A stretch of DNA of 64,000 nucleotides from Berkiella_A sp963976875. Its GTDB lineage: Bacteria; Pseudomonadota; Gammaproteobacteria; Berkiellales; Berkiellaceae. Both the position numbers and the translations under genes were made by a program. Numbering within the stretch: the stretch's first letter is position 1; every line of letters starts with the position of its first letter. This document shows positions 34,337-42,988 of the stretch, one piece after another. Below the pieces are notes generated by a model. The model was not told where the DNA came from. It saw nothing but the letters and a program-made list of their open reading frames with translations, and made no database searches. The stretch is from NCBI GenBank assembly GCA_963976875.1, contig CAXBML010000008.1:42074-106073 (forward strand), read 5' to 3'.

Positions 34337-36652
34337 ATGAAAAAATATGTTGATTGGATCTTTCACTTCAAATATCTTGTGATATTTTTGGTCAGTGCTG
34401 CCATTATTGCATTAGCGTATGGCGGTAGTACTTTACGTTTCAGCACAGACTACCGAATGTTCTTCAGCGAACAGAATTCCCATTTACAAGCGTTTGAAGA
34501 ATTACAAAATACTTATACGAAAAATGATAATCTTATTTTCATACTGACCCCGAATAATGGGGACCTATTTACCCGTGAAAATTTACAAGCAGTACAATGG
34601 CTAACAAAACAGTCTTGGTTGTTGCCCTACACAATTCGTGTTGACTCTGTGACTAATTTTCAAAATATCGAAGCACAAGCAGATGACTTATTTGTGGGTG
34701 ACTTAATTCCAGACACGTTTGATTTTTCCTCAGAAGAGCTTGCGAAGAAAAAAGAAATTGCTATTACAGAGTTGTTATTAGTCAAGAGATTGATTTCAGA
34801 AAAAGCACATGTAGCAGGGGTTAATTTAACGATTCAGTTTCCAGATGAAGATTTAGAAAAGGCCCTGCCCGAGCTGGTTGCTGCTGGTCGAGCATTAAAA
34901 CAGACATTTGAAAATAAATTTCCTCAATTTACAGTGCGACTTTCCGGCATTGTTATGCAAAATGCAGCTTTTACAGAATCATCCATGAAAGATTTGAAAA
35001 CCTTAACCCCTGCCATGTTGTTATTGGTTATATTGGGGGTGGGGATATTCTTGCGCAGTACGGTCGCCACCGTGAGCGTGGTTATTGCCATTATTGGCTC
35101 TATATTGGGGGCGATGGGGATTGCTGGGTATTTAGGTATTACTTTAAGTCCTGCGACAGTCGTTGCGCCCACTATTATTATGACATTAGCTGTGGCGGAC
35201 TGTGTGCATTTATTATCAACCTATTACTGGCGTGTAGAGCAAGGGGATAACCAGTATCATGCCATGCACTATAGTTTTAGACTGAATATAATGCCTATTT
35301 TTCTCACAACACTAACAACCATGTTTGGTTTTTTAAGTTTAAATTTCAGTGATGCACCTCCTTTTAGAGATTTAGGTAATATCGTAGCGATAGGTGTATG
35401 GGTTGCTTTTTTGATTACTTTGACGTTAGTACCTGCATTTGTCGTTTTGTTCACACCAAAGCCAGCAAAAAGCAAAGACAAAGTGCAGTTTTTATTTCCT
35501 ATTCTTGCAGACTTTGTCATCCAATATAAGAAACCCTTGATATATACTTTGGGCTTGGTGTTTATAACGTTATTGGCTTTTTTACCAAAGAATGAATTAA
35601 ATGATGAGTGGGTAAGTTATTTTTCACCTAAAACAGACTTTAGAGAATCCGCAGATTACTTATTAAATAATCTAACGGGCTTAAGTACAATTCATTATTC
35701 TGTTGAGTCTTTAGGGGCAGAAGGCATTCACGATCCAGATTACATGCTAAATTTAGACAAGTTTGCCCATTGGCTAACGTCACAGCCAGAAGTTGTGCAA
35801 ATTAGTGAAATAACCCACACTGTGAAAAAGCTGAATAAAGCCTTGCATGCCGATGATCCGAGTTGGTATAAAGTACCTAAAAGTAGGGAAATGATAGCGC
35901 AGTATTTGCTGTTATATGAATTATCTTTGCCGATGGGCTTGGATTTGAATAATCAAATTAATGTTGATAAATCAGCCACTAGGGTACATGTTGTTTTAGA
36001 TAAAATGTCTACCAACCAGCTCTTAGCCTTTGAGCAGAAAACTCAAAACTGGATGCAAGAAAATTTACCAGAATATATGAGGGCAACAGGAACCAGTCCT
36101 GACATTATGTTTGCGCATATTGGCTTTAGCAATATACGCAGTATGTTATTTGGATTATGTGTGGCTTTGGCCCTAATTTCTGTAATTTTATGTATTGCTT
36201 TTAAATCAATTCGTCTTGGTTTATTTAGTGCCTTACCCAATTTATTACCTATAGGCGTTAGCTTTGGCTTGTGGGGTATATTTGTAGGGGAAATTGGTTT
36301 AAGTTTATCCATTGTTGCCGGCATGACATTAGGTATTGTGGTAGACGATACGATTCACTTTTTAAGCAAATATCGACATGCGCGTATAGAGAATAAAAAT
36401 CCTGAGGAGGCAGTTCGGTACGCATTTGATAGTGTGGGTAAAGCATTATTCGTTACTTCATTTGTTTTAGTCGCAGGCTTTTTAGTTTTAACGTTATCAG
36501 ACTTTAAGTTAAACTCTTCTATGGGGACCTTGACTGCCGTAACAATTGCGGTGGCATTGTTTATTGATTTCTTTTTAATTCCACCACTATTATTAATACT
36601 CGAGGGAAAAAACCATGCGTTATTTGGCTCTGGTTCTCATCACCATCATTAG
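34337..36652 (+). CDS. RND superfamily (MMPL-type) transporter
   Basis: Role (known family): proton-driven inner-membrane exporter of lipids or other hydrophobic molecules. Seen: 771 residues; an N-terminal TM segment (YLVIFLVSAAIIALAYGG), a periplasmic loop, a TM bundle about 230-375 (AMLLLVILGVGIFL, GIAGYLGITLSPATVVAPT with ADCVHLLSTYY), and a second half repeating the arrangement (AGMTLGIVVDDTIHFLSKYRH). These are the internal RND repeats. The C-terminus is GSGSHHHH, a natural tail caused by overlap with the next gene's start, not a tag. Context: first gene of an operon with a LolA-like protein and an outer-membrane protein, suggesting envelope lipid traffic. Confidence 0.9.
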   Translation: MKKYVDWIFHFKYLVIFLVSAAIIALAYGGSTLRFSTDYRMFFSEQNSHLQAFEELQNTYTKNDNLIFILTPNNGDLFTRENLQAVQWLTKQSWLLPYTIRVDSVTNFQNIEAQADDLFVGDLIPDTFDFSSEELAKKKEIAITELLLVKRLISEKAHVAGVNLTIQFPDEDLEKALPELVAAGRALKQTFENKFPQFTVRLSGIVMQNAAFTESSMKDLKTLTPAMLLLVILGVGIFLRSTVATVSVVIAIIGSILGAMGIAGYLGITLSPATVVAPTIIMTLAVADCVHLLSTYYWRVEQGDNQYHAMHYSFRLNIMPIFLTTLTTMFGFLSLNFSDAPPFRDLGNIVAIGVWVAFLITLTLVPAFVVLFTPKPAKSKDKVQFLFPILADFVIQYKKPLIYTLGLVFITLLAFLPKNELNDEWVSYFSPKTDFRESADYLLNNLTGLSTIHYSVESLGAEGIHDPDYMLNLDKFAHWLTSQPEVVQISEITHTVKKLNKALHADDPSWYKVPKSREMIAQYLLLYELSLPMGLDLNNQINVDKSATRVHVVLDKMSTNQLLAFEQKTQNWMQENLPEYMRATGTSPDIMFAHIGFSNIRSMLFGLCVALALISVILCIAFKSIRLGLFSALPNLLPIGVSFGLWGIFVGEIGLSLSIVAGMTLGIVVDDTIHFLSKYRHARIENKNPEEAVRYAFDSVGKALFVTSFVLVAGFLVLTLSDFKLNSSMGTLTAVTIAVALFIDFFLIPPLLLILEGKNHALFGSGSHHHH

Positions 36653-37394
36653 TTTTCCAATATTCGCTGGCCCAGCTGAAGAAAAAGGCTTGGAAATTGC
36701 TAAAGAAGCCGACAACCGTGATAAAGGATTTCAAGATCAAAAAGCAGACTTGAAAATGATATTGCGTAATCGGCAAGGGGATAAAAGTGTTCGAAAATTA
36801 TCCATCAAAACATTAGAAGGGAAAACAGATGGTGACAAAAGTTTGATTTTGTTTAGTCACCCTAAAGACGTCGATGGCACAGCATTATTAACCTTTACTC
36901 ATAAAACAGACGCGGATGATCAATGGTTATTCTTACCCGCATTAAAAAGAGTAAAGCGTATTGCCTCACAAAATAAATCAGGGCCTTTTATGGGCAGTGA
37001 GTTTTCTTATGAAGATTTTACGGCCCAAGAAGTTGAAAAATATGATTATAAATATATAAAAAATACGCCATGCGGCGGTAAGCGCGAATGTTTTAAAATT
37101 GAACGTTATCCTAAAGACAAGTATTCAGGATATAAGCGTGAGGTTGTATGGTTAGATACAAAACATTATCGCACACTTAAAGTTGAGTTTTATGACAAGA
37201 AAGATGACTTGCTAAAGACGTTGAAATTAAAAAATTATAAAAAATATCTGGGTAAATATTGGCGAGCACACAAACTTGAAATGTACAATCATCAAACGAA
37301 AAAACGTACAACATTATTATGGCGAGATTTTGAGTTTAAAAATAACTTTGATGAGAATGATTTTAACCAAAGCACTTTAAGAAGAGCTGGATAA
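36615..37394 (+). CDS. Outer membrane lipoprotein-sorting (LolA-like) protein
   Basis: Seen: 259 residues with a signal peptide (MRYLALVLITIISFPIFAG). The mature part has QKADLKMILRNRQGDKSVRK, LILFSHPKDVDGTALLTFTH, QWLFLPALKRVKRIASQNKS and GSEFSYEDFT, the pattern of the LolA-like family (PF17131) found beside MMPL transporters. Role: likely periplasmic carrier of a hydrophobic molecule between the RND exporter and the outer membrane (inference). Its start lies 38 bases inside the transporter gene, with GAGGG before it, so translation is coupled. Confidence 0.88.
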   Translation: MRYLALVLITIISFPIFAGPAEEKGLEIAKEADNRDKGFQDQKADLKMILRNRQGDKSVRKLSIKTLEGKTDGDKSLILFSHPKDVDGTALLTFTHKTDADDQWLFLPALKRVKRIASQNKSGPFMGSEFSYEDFTAQEVEKYDYKYIKNTPCGGKRECFKIERYPKDKYSGYKREVVWLDTKHYRTLKVEFYDKKDDLLKTLKLKNYKKYLGKYWRAHKLEMYNHQTKKRTTLLWRDFEFKNNFDENDFNQSTLRRAG

Positions 37395-37396
37395 TA

Positions 37397-39043
37397 ATGT
37401 TAAGAAATCTATTTTTGGCCTCTTTGCTTGTTAGTGGCGCTATTGGTTCATCGGCACTAGCAAGCGAGCAAGTTGACTTGTTGCTAAAGACGAAATCTAT
37501 TGCTGAAAATTCTGAAAATGAAACAGTAGAAGACACAAATGTTAAAGAACAGGCTGTCAAAGAAAAGGTTTCAGACATTACGCAAGATTCAAATGTAAAA
37601 ATAGAGAAAGATACAACAAAACTCAAAAAAGTAAAAGATCCGAAAGCATCAACAGAAGATAAATGGGCAGAAGACTGGGAAAGTGATGATGAGTGGGATG
37701 ATGATGACAATCAAGAAGAGGGAGAAGACAGCGAAGAAGATTTAGATGCCGAAGATACAGAAGATGATGATTGGGAAGAAGACTGGGAATCAGATATCGA
37801 TAGTTGGGAAGATACTGGTCAACCATCTGATGAAAAAAGCGAATCGAGTGAAGACAAAAAAGAAGATAGCCTAAGTGCACAGACGTCTGATAAAGAGTCA
37901 AATGATAGTAGCTTCTGGGGAAATTTAGATTTTTCTGGAGAATTTGCACCTCAATACAGAGTTTTCCCATTACGTGGATTGGAAGGGCAACATCGTTTAG
38001 ATTGGTCATTTAGAGTTGAGCCCGAGTTATCATCTAAGTGGAATGATAATGCAGATAAATTTAATGCGATTGTATTTTTTCGCAAAGACCAAAGAGACAA
38101 TGAAAGAACGCATTGGGATATTCGAGAGCTCTATTGGCAACATGCAGAAAAACATTGGGAAATGACATTAGGGATTAATAAAGTATTTTGGGGTGTCGCT
38201 GAAACACGTCATCTTGTTGATATCATCAATCAAACAGATGGCGTTGAAAATTTAGATGGGGAAGCCAAATTAGGCCAGCCGATGTTTAGATTGTCTTTTG
38301 TCGGAGACTTTGGCATCTTGGATGGCTATTTGTTACCTTATTTTAGAGAAAGAGATTTTCCAGGTAAAGACGGGCGCTTACGTTCAACACCTAGGACAGA
38401 TCAAAATAATGTGCTGTTTGAATCTCATAATAAACATCATCATATCGATTGGGCTGTACGCTGGTTTAAAAATCTGGGTGCATTTGATATTGGCTTGAAT
38501 TTTTTTAGGGGGACTTCTCGCGATCCATATTTTATCTTTAACTTTCAAAATGGTGAGATATTGTTGTTGCCCACTTACCAAATCATTGAAGAATATAGCA
38601 CGGATGTACAAGCAACCTTAGGTAATTGGCTATGGAAGTTTGAAGGAATATTACGACGTGGGCAGGCCAAAACTTTTAATGCGCAAGTATTTGGTTTTGA
38701 ATATACTTCTGTAGGTGTTTTTGGTAGCAAAATAGATTTAGGCTGGCTAGCCGAATACCATCACGATACCAGAGAGCAGAACTTAACGCCTTATAATCAT
38801 GATATTGCAGTGGGAGTGCGTGTTGCGATGAATGACACAGCCGATTCTGAGTTACTGGCCTTTGTATTATACGATGTAAAGTGGAATAGCCAGATGTACA
38901 GAATAGAGGCCAGTCGCAGATTAGGGGATAGCTTCAGGTTTAATTTAGAAGGCACTATTTTAGCGAATGTAAACCGAGTGGATCCTTTGAGCTTTATTCG
39001 AAGGGATCATTTAGTACAGGCTGAAGTGGTCTATTATTTTTAG
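37397..39043 (+). CDS. Outer-membrane beta-barrel protein with a long acidic N-terminal region
   Basis: Seen: 548 residues. A signal peptide (NLFLASLLVSGAIGSSALA) is followed by about 80 residues rich in Asp, Glu, Ser and Trp (WAEDWESDDEWDDDD, EEDLDAEDTEDDDWEEDWES), then a beta-rich domain from about 175 (FWGNLDFSGEFAPQYRVF) to a C-terminal aromatic end (VQAEVVYYF), typical of a barrel ending in Phe. It resembles the DUF1302-type porins that accompany RND/LolA-like pairs; the match is by layout. The acidic repeat is unusual for a barrel protein and may bind cations or a basic partner. Two bases separate it from the previous stop. Confidence 0.8.
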   Translation: MLRNLFLASLLVSGAIGSSALASEQVDLLLKTKSIAENSENETVEDTNVKEQAVKEKVSDITQDSNVKIEKDTTKLKKVKDPKASTEDKWAEDWESDDEWDDDDNQEEGEDSEEDLDAEDTEDDDWEEDWESDIDSWEDTGQPSDEKSESSEDKKEDSLSAQTSDKESNDSSFWGNLDFSGEFAPQYRVFPLRGLEGQHRLDWSFRVEPELSSKWNDNADKFNAIVFFRKDQRDNERTHWDIRELYWQHAEKHWEMTLGINKVFWGVAETRHLVDIINQTDGVENLDGEAKLGQPMFRLSFVGDFGILDGYLLPYFRERDFPGKDGRLRSTPRTDQNNVLFESHNKHHHIDWAVRWFKNLGAFDIGLNFFRGTSRDPYFIFNFQNGEILLLPTYQIIEEYSTDVQATLGNWLWKFEGILRRGQAKTFNAQVFGFEYTSVGVFGSKIDLGWLAEYHHDTREQNLTPYNHDIAVGVRVAMNDTADSELLAFVLYDVKWNSQMYRIEASRRLGDSFRFNLEGTILANVNRVDPLSFIRRDHLVQAEVVYYF

Positions 39044-39228
39044 ACTGTATTTTTTAACTGACTATTGACTAATTAAAAAGAATAACTTACTTGCTTCAAT
39101 GCTCAATATTAAGTGCAATAGCAACAAAAGAGTTGTAAAGTATACCCAATATTTGTTTAAATAAGTAGATAGCCTTATAACTTATTAAGGTTCGGCTAGC
39201 TTTAGGGAAAAGGCGGGGGGCCAGTACT

Positions 39229-41724
39229 ATGGGTACTTTATTTCTTGTATTGTCATGTCTGATTGTAACTGGCGCTGTTGCCTACGCCCGTTTGAACCGT
39301 TTTATTTGGCCTCCAATCGTTTTGGGATGTTTAATTTTAGGCCAACTTGGCGGTTTTATTCATTTTAGTGCTTTTGCTTTGTGGCCTATATTTTTTTTAG
39401 CGACTGCGCTTGCCCATATCCCTTCTCTTAGAAAGAAAATGTTAACAGGCAGGATTTTTAAATTCTTCCAAGAGCAATTACCCCCCTTAAGTGAAACTGA
39501 GAAGGCCGCCATTGATGCAGGCGATGTCGGTTGGGAGGCTAAGTTGTTTCAAGGTCAACCTAATTGGCAAGAGCTACTGTCTATAGCTAAGCCTGCATTA
39601 AAAGAGAACGAACAATCTTTCATGGACAATCAAGTTAATACTTTGTGTCAGATGACAAATGATTGGGAGATTATTCAAGAGCAATCTGATTTACCAGCAG
39701 GTGTTTGGGAATACCTAAAGCGAGAAAAATTCTTTGGCATGATGATCCCGAAAGAATATGGTGGCTTAGGGTTTTCCGCATTAATGCATTCTACCGTAAT
39801 AGCACGATTGGCTAGCAGAAGTTTAAGTTTAGCCACGACGGCAATGGTACCTAATTCTTTAGGACCCGGTGAACTATTAATCAAATATGGAACAGAAGAA
39901 CAAAAAAAATACTATTTGCCACGCTTAGCCAAAGGCCAAGAAATTCCGTGTTTTGCTTTGACAGGCCCTGAAGCTGGCAGCGATGCTGGCGCAATTCCAG
40001 ATAAAGGCATTGTTTGTAAAGGACAATTTGAAGGCAAAGAAGTGGTGGGTATTCGTCTAAACTTTGATAAGCGATATATTACTTTAGCGCCTGTATCAAC
40101 TTTGATTGGTTTGGCATTTAAGTTGTATGACCCTGAAAATCTATTAGGTAAAAAAGTTAACATTGGTATTACCTTAGGATTAATTCCTGCCAATTATCCA
40201 GGCGTGGAAGTCGGCAATAGACACTTTCCATTACGGATGGGCTTTATGAATGGCCCTATTCGTGGGCAAAATGTATTTATCCCATTAGATTGGATTATCG
40301 GTGGGGTTAAAAATGCAGGTTTAGGTTGGGGAATGCTCTTTGAATGCTTGTCCGTAGGGCGAGGTATATCTTTGCCAGCATTAAGCACGGCTATGGGTGT
40401 TTTGTCTTATAGAATGACAGGGGCTTATGCAGCCATACGTAAACAATTTAATACGGCCATTGGTGAATTTGAAGGGGTAGAAGAGCCTCTTTCTAGAATC
40501 GGAGGTCACACATATACTTTAGAAGCGAATCGCTTATTTACGGCAGGCTCTATCGATCAAGGCATGCGGCCTGCAGTCGCAACAGCCATAGCCAAATATC
40601 ATGCAACTGAGTTATCCCGTTTGGTTTTAAATGATGCGATGGATATACATGCTGGACGTGGCGTCATGATGGGACCCTATAATTATTTGGCTTCTCACTA
40701 CCAATCTTTACCCTTAGGGATTACGGTAGAAGGGGCTAATATATTAACTCGGAGCTTAATGATCTTTGGTCAAGGCGCTATTCGCTGTCACCCTTATCTA
40801 AAAGATGAGTTGTTAACCATTGACTTGGTCAAAACTGATTCAAAAAAAGCATTCAATGATTTTGACCGATATTGTACGAAACATATAGGTTATGCTATTT
40901 CAAACTTTGCCAGAACCTTGGCTTTGTCTTTAACCGGTGGCAGAGTTTCAGGTTGGACACAAGAGAAATTTTTAGTGAAGCCTATACAAAAAATGAATTG
41001 GCTGAGTGCAAGCTTGGCCTGGTTCTCTGATATTGCCATGTTAACTTTGGGTGGTAATTTAAAGCGCAAAGAACGATTATCTGCGCGCCTAGGCGATGTA
41101 CTGAGTGCGTTATATCTGGGCTCTGCGGTTATTAAATATTATCATGATGGTGCGCAAACGGAAGAAGATAAAGTGCATGCACAATGGAGTCTGGAATATA
41201 ATTTATACCAGGCACAAGAAGCCCTATATGAGTTAATCCAGAATTATCCTATTCGATCTATTGCGATTGCTGCAAAATGGATGATATTTCCTTTTGGACG
41301 TTCTATCAATAAACCCAGTGATAAGTTATCACAAAAAGTCGCAACGCAAATGTTACAACCCAGTCAATTTAGAACACAATTGACACAAAATTGTTTTGTG
41401 GGACAAACTGTGGAAGATCCCACTGGATTGATGGAGTTAACCTTTGAAAAGTTCCATGCAGCAAAATCTGCTTTAGATAAATTGAACTTAGCCATAAAGA
41501 AAAAAGACATTGATAAGAACTTATCATTACAAGCTCAAATGCAAACGGCTTTAGCCAAAAACCTCATCACCAAGCAAGAGGCAAAATTGATTGATGAGTA
41601 CGAAACCCTGCGTGTACAAGCAATTGCTGTAGACGAATTTTCAACTGACTATGCTTTAGGAAGTGACATATGCAACAACCCACAAACAGAAGCACTGATA
41701 GTAAACGAACAGTCTATATTGTAG
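39229..41724 (+). CDS. fadE: Acyl-CoA dehydrogenase FadE
   Basis: Role (known): FAD enzyme for the first, committed step of fatty-acid beta-oxidation, membrane-associated. Seen: 831 residues, as for E. coli FadE (814). N-terminal membrane helices, KREKFFGMMIPKEYGGLGFSA, the substrate/FAD segment FALTGPEAGSDAGAIPD, the MDIHAGRGVMMGPYNYLA and TVEGANILTRSLMIFGQGA regions, and the C-terminal DUF1974 domain. Start follows an AGGCGGGGG stretch. Its end overlaps the thiolase gene by 55 bases, marking the start of the fatty-acid operon. Confidence 0.96.
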   Translation: MGTLFLVLSCLIVTGAVAYARLNRFIWPPIVLGCLILGQLGGFIHFSAFALWPIFFLATALAHIPSLRKKMLTGRIFKFFQEQLPPLSETEKAAIDAGDVGWEAKLFQGQPNWQELLSIAKPALKENEQSFMDNQVNTLCQMTNDWEIIQEQSDLPAGVWEYLKREKFFGMMIPKEYGGLGFSALMHSTVIARLASRSLSLATTAMVPNSLGPGELLIKYGTEEQKKYYLPRLAKGQEIPCFALTGPEAGSDAGAIPDKGIVCKGQFEGKEVVGIRLNFDKRYITLAPVSTLIGLAFKLYDPENLLGKKVNIGITLGLIPANYPGVEVGNRHFPLRMGFMNGPIRGQNVFIPLDWIIGGVKNAGLGWGMLFECLSVGRGISLPALSTAMGVLSYRMTGAYAAIRKQFNTAIGEFEGVEEPLSRIGGHTYTLEANRLFTAGSIDQGMRPAVATAIAKYHATELSRLVLNDAMDIHAGRGVMMGPYNYLASHYQSLPLGITVEGANILTRSLMIFGQGAIRCHPYLKDELLTIDLVKTDSKKAFNDFDRYCTKHIGYAISNFARTLALSLTGGRVSGWTQEKFLVKPIQKMNWLSASLAWFSDIAMLTLGGNLKRKERLSARLGDVLSALYLGSAVIKYYHDGAQTEEDKVHAQWSLEYNLYQAQEALYELIQNYPIRSIAIAAKWMIFPFGRSINKPSDKLSQKVATQMLQPSQFRTQLTQNCFVGQTVEDPTGLMELTFEKFHAAKSALDKLNLAIKKKDIDKNLSLQAQMQTALAKNLITKQEAKLIDEYETLRVQAIAVDEFSTDYALGSDICNNPQTEALIVNEQSIL

Positions 41725-42986
41725 ACGGGGCACGTAGCCCCTTTTTAAAGTTCAGAGGGCAACCAGGCCCATTTTCGGCTGCTGATTTAGCAGTACAATC
41801 TGGTCGTGCTTTATTAGCGAATCAACCGTTCTCTGCCCAAGATGTTGACCAAGTTATTTTGGGGTGTGTTGGTCCCAGTGAAGAAGAAGCAAATATTGGT
41901 CGAGTGGTATCTTTGCGGTTAGGTTGTGGTAAGCAAACGCCCGCTTGGACTGTTCAGCGAAATTGTGCTTCTGGCTTACAATCTATCGATAGCGCTTGGC
42001 AAAATATTGCGTTAGGGCGAAGTGATTTGGTTTTAGCGGGTGGTACAGAGGCTATGAGCCGTGCGCCATTGTTATTTAATCAACGAATGGTTATGTGGTT
42101 GTCTCATTTACAACGCTCAAAAACCATTGGGAAAAAATTACAATCGATTGCACGTTTTAGACCTCATTTTCTGACACCAGTGATAGCTTTAATGAAGGGA
42201 CTGACTGATCCTGTGGTTAATATTAACATGGGCCAAACAGCAGAAGAGATTGCTTTTCGCTTTGGGATTACGCGTCAAGAAATGGATGCGTTTGCTGTAG
42301 AGAGCCATCTGAGAGTGGTGCAAGCACAAAAAGATCACAACTTCGATGAGATTGAGGCCTTGTATGGTTATGACGGTAAAGTGTACGAAGATGATGATGG
42401 GGTCAGAGCGGATTCTAGTGTAGAAAAACTCGCTAAATTAAAACCGGTATTTGATAAACATGGCAGTATTACACCGGGCAACAGTTCACAAATTACGGAT
42501 GGGGCGGCATGGACGATTTTGGCTAGCGCGGATGCCGTTAAGAAACATAATTTACCTGTATTGGCGAAAATTGTAGATGTTGAATGGGGCGGCGTTGATC
42601 CGAGTGTAATGGGTTTAGGGCCGGTGCATGCCATTACGCCTATATTACAAAATAATAATTTAAATTTTTCTGACATTGATCGCATGGAGATTAATGAAGC
42701 ATTTGCTGCGCAGGTCATGGGATGTCTGCGAGCCTGGCAAGATGAAGATTATTGTAGAAAAGAACTCAACTTAGAGCATAGTTTTGGGGCTTTTGATATT
42801 AATAAGCTCAACCCTGAAGGGGGTGCAATTGCTTTGGGTCATCCAGTCGGTGCTTCTGGTGCGCGCATTGTTTGCCATAGTGCTAAAATGCTAGCCAAAA
42901 ATCAGCAAAATCGTGCGGTGGCTAGCTTATGTATTGGCGGTGGTCAAGGTGGCGCAATTTTAATTGAGCGAGTGACAGAGGTTTAA
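41670..42986 (+). CDS. fadI: Acetyl-CoA C-acyltransferase (thiolase), FadI-type
   Basis: Role (known): thiolytic cleavage of 3-ketoacyl-CoA. Seen: 438 residues; VYIVDGARSPFLKFRGQPGP, the nucleophile cysteine in VQRNCASGLQSID, GGTEAMSRAPLL, EINEAFAAQVMG, NPEGGAIALGHPVGASGARI and the second catalytic cysteine in SLCIGGGQGGA. Length and layout match FadI rather than FadA. Context: overlaps fadE and sits two bases before the FadJ-type gene, forming a FadI-FadJ-like complex. Confidence 0.93.
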   Translation: MQQPTNRSTDSKRTVYIVDGARSPFLKFRGQPGPFSAADLAVQSGRALLANQPFSAQDVDQVILGCVGPSEEEANIGRVVSLRLGCGKQTPAWTVQRNCASGLQSIDSAWQNIALGRSDLVLAGGTEAMSRAPLLFNQRMVMWLSHLQRSKTIGKKLQSIARFRPHFLTPVIALMKGLTDPVVNINMGQTAEEIAFRFGITRQEMDAFAVESHLRVVQAQKDHNFDEIEALYGYDGKVYEDDDGVRADSSVEKLAKLKPVFDKHGSITPGNSSQITDGAAWTILASADAVKKHNLPVLAKIVDVEWGGVDPSVMGLGPVHAITPILQNNNLNFSDIDRMEINEAFAAQVMGCLRAWQDEDYCRKELNLEHSFGAFDINKLNPEGGAIALGHPVGASGARIVCHSAKMLAKNQQNRAVASLCIGGGQGGAILIERVTEV

Positions 42987-42988
42987 TC

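Noticed and set aside
36600..36652. Engineered His tag or vector contamination
   Set aside because: Only four histidines and the same bases encode the next gene's signal peptide, so it is natural overlap.
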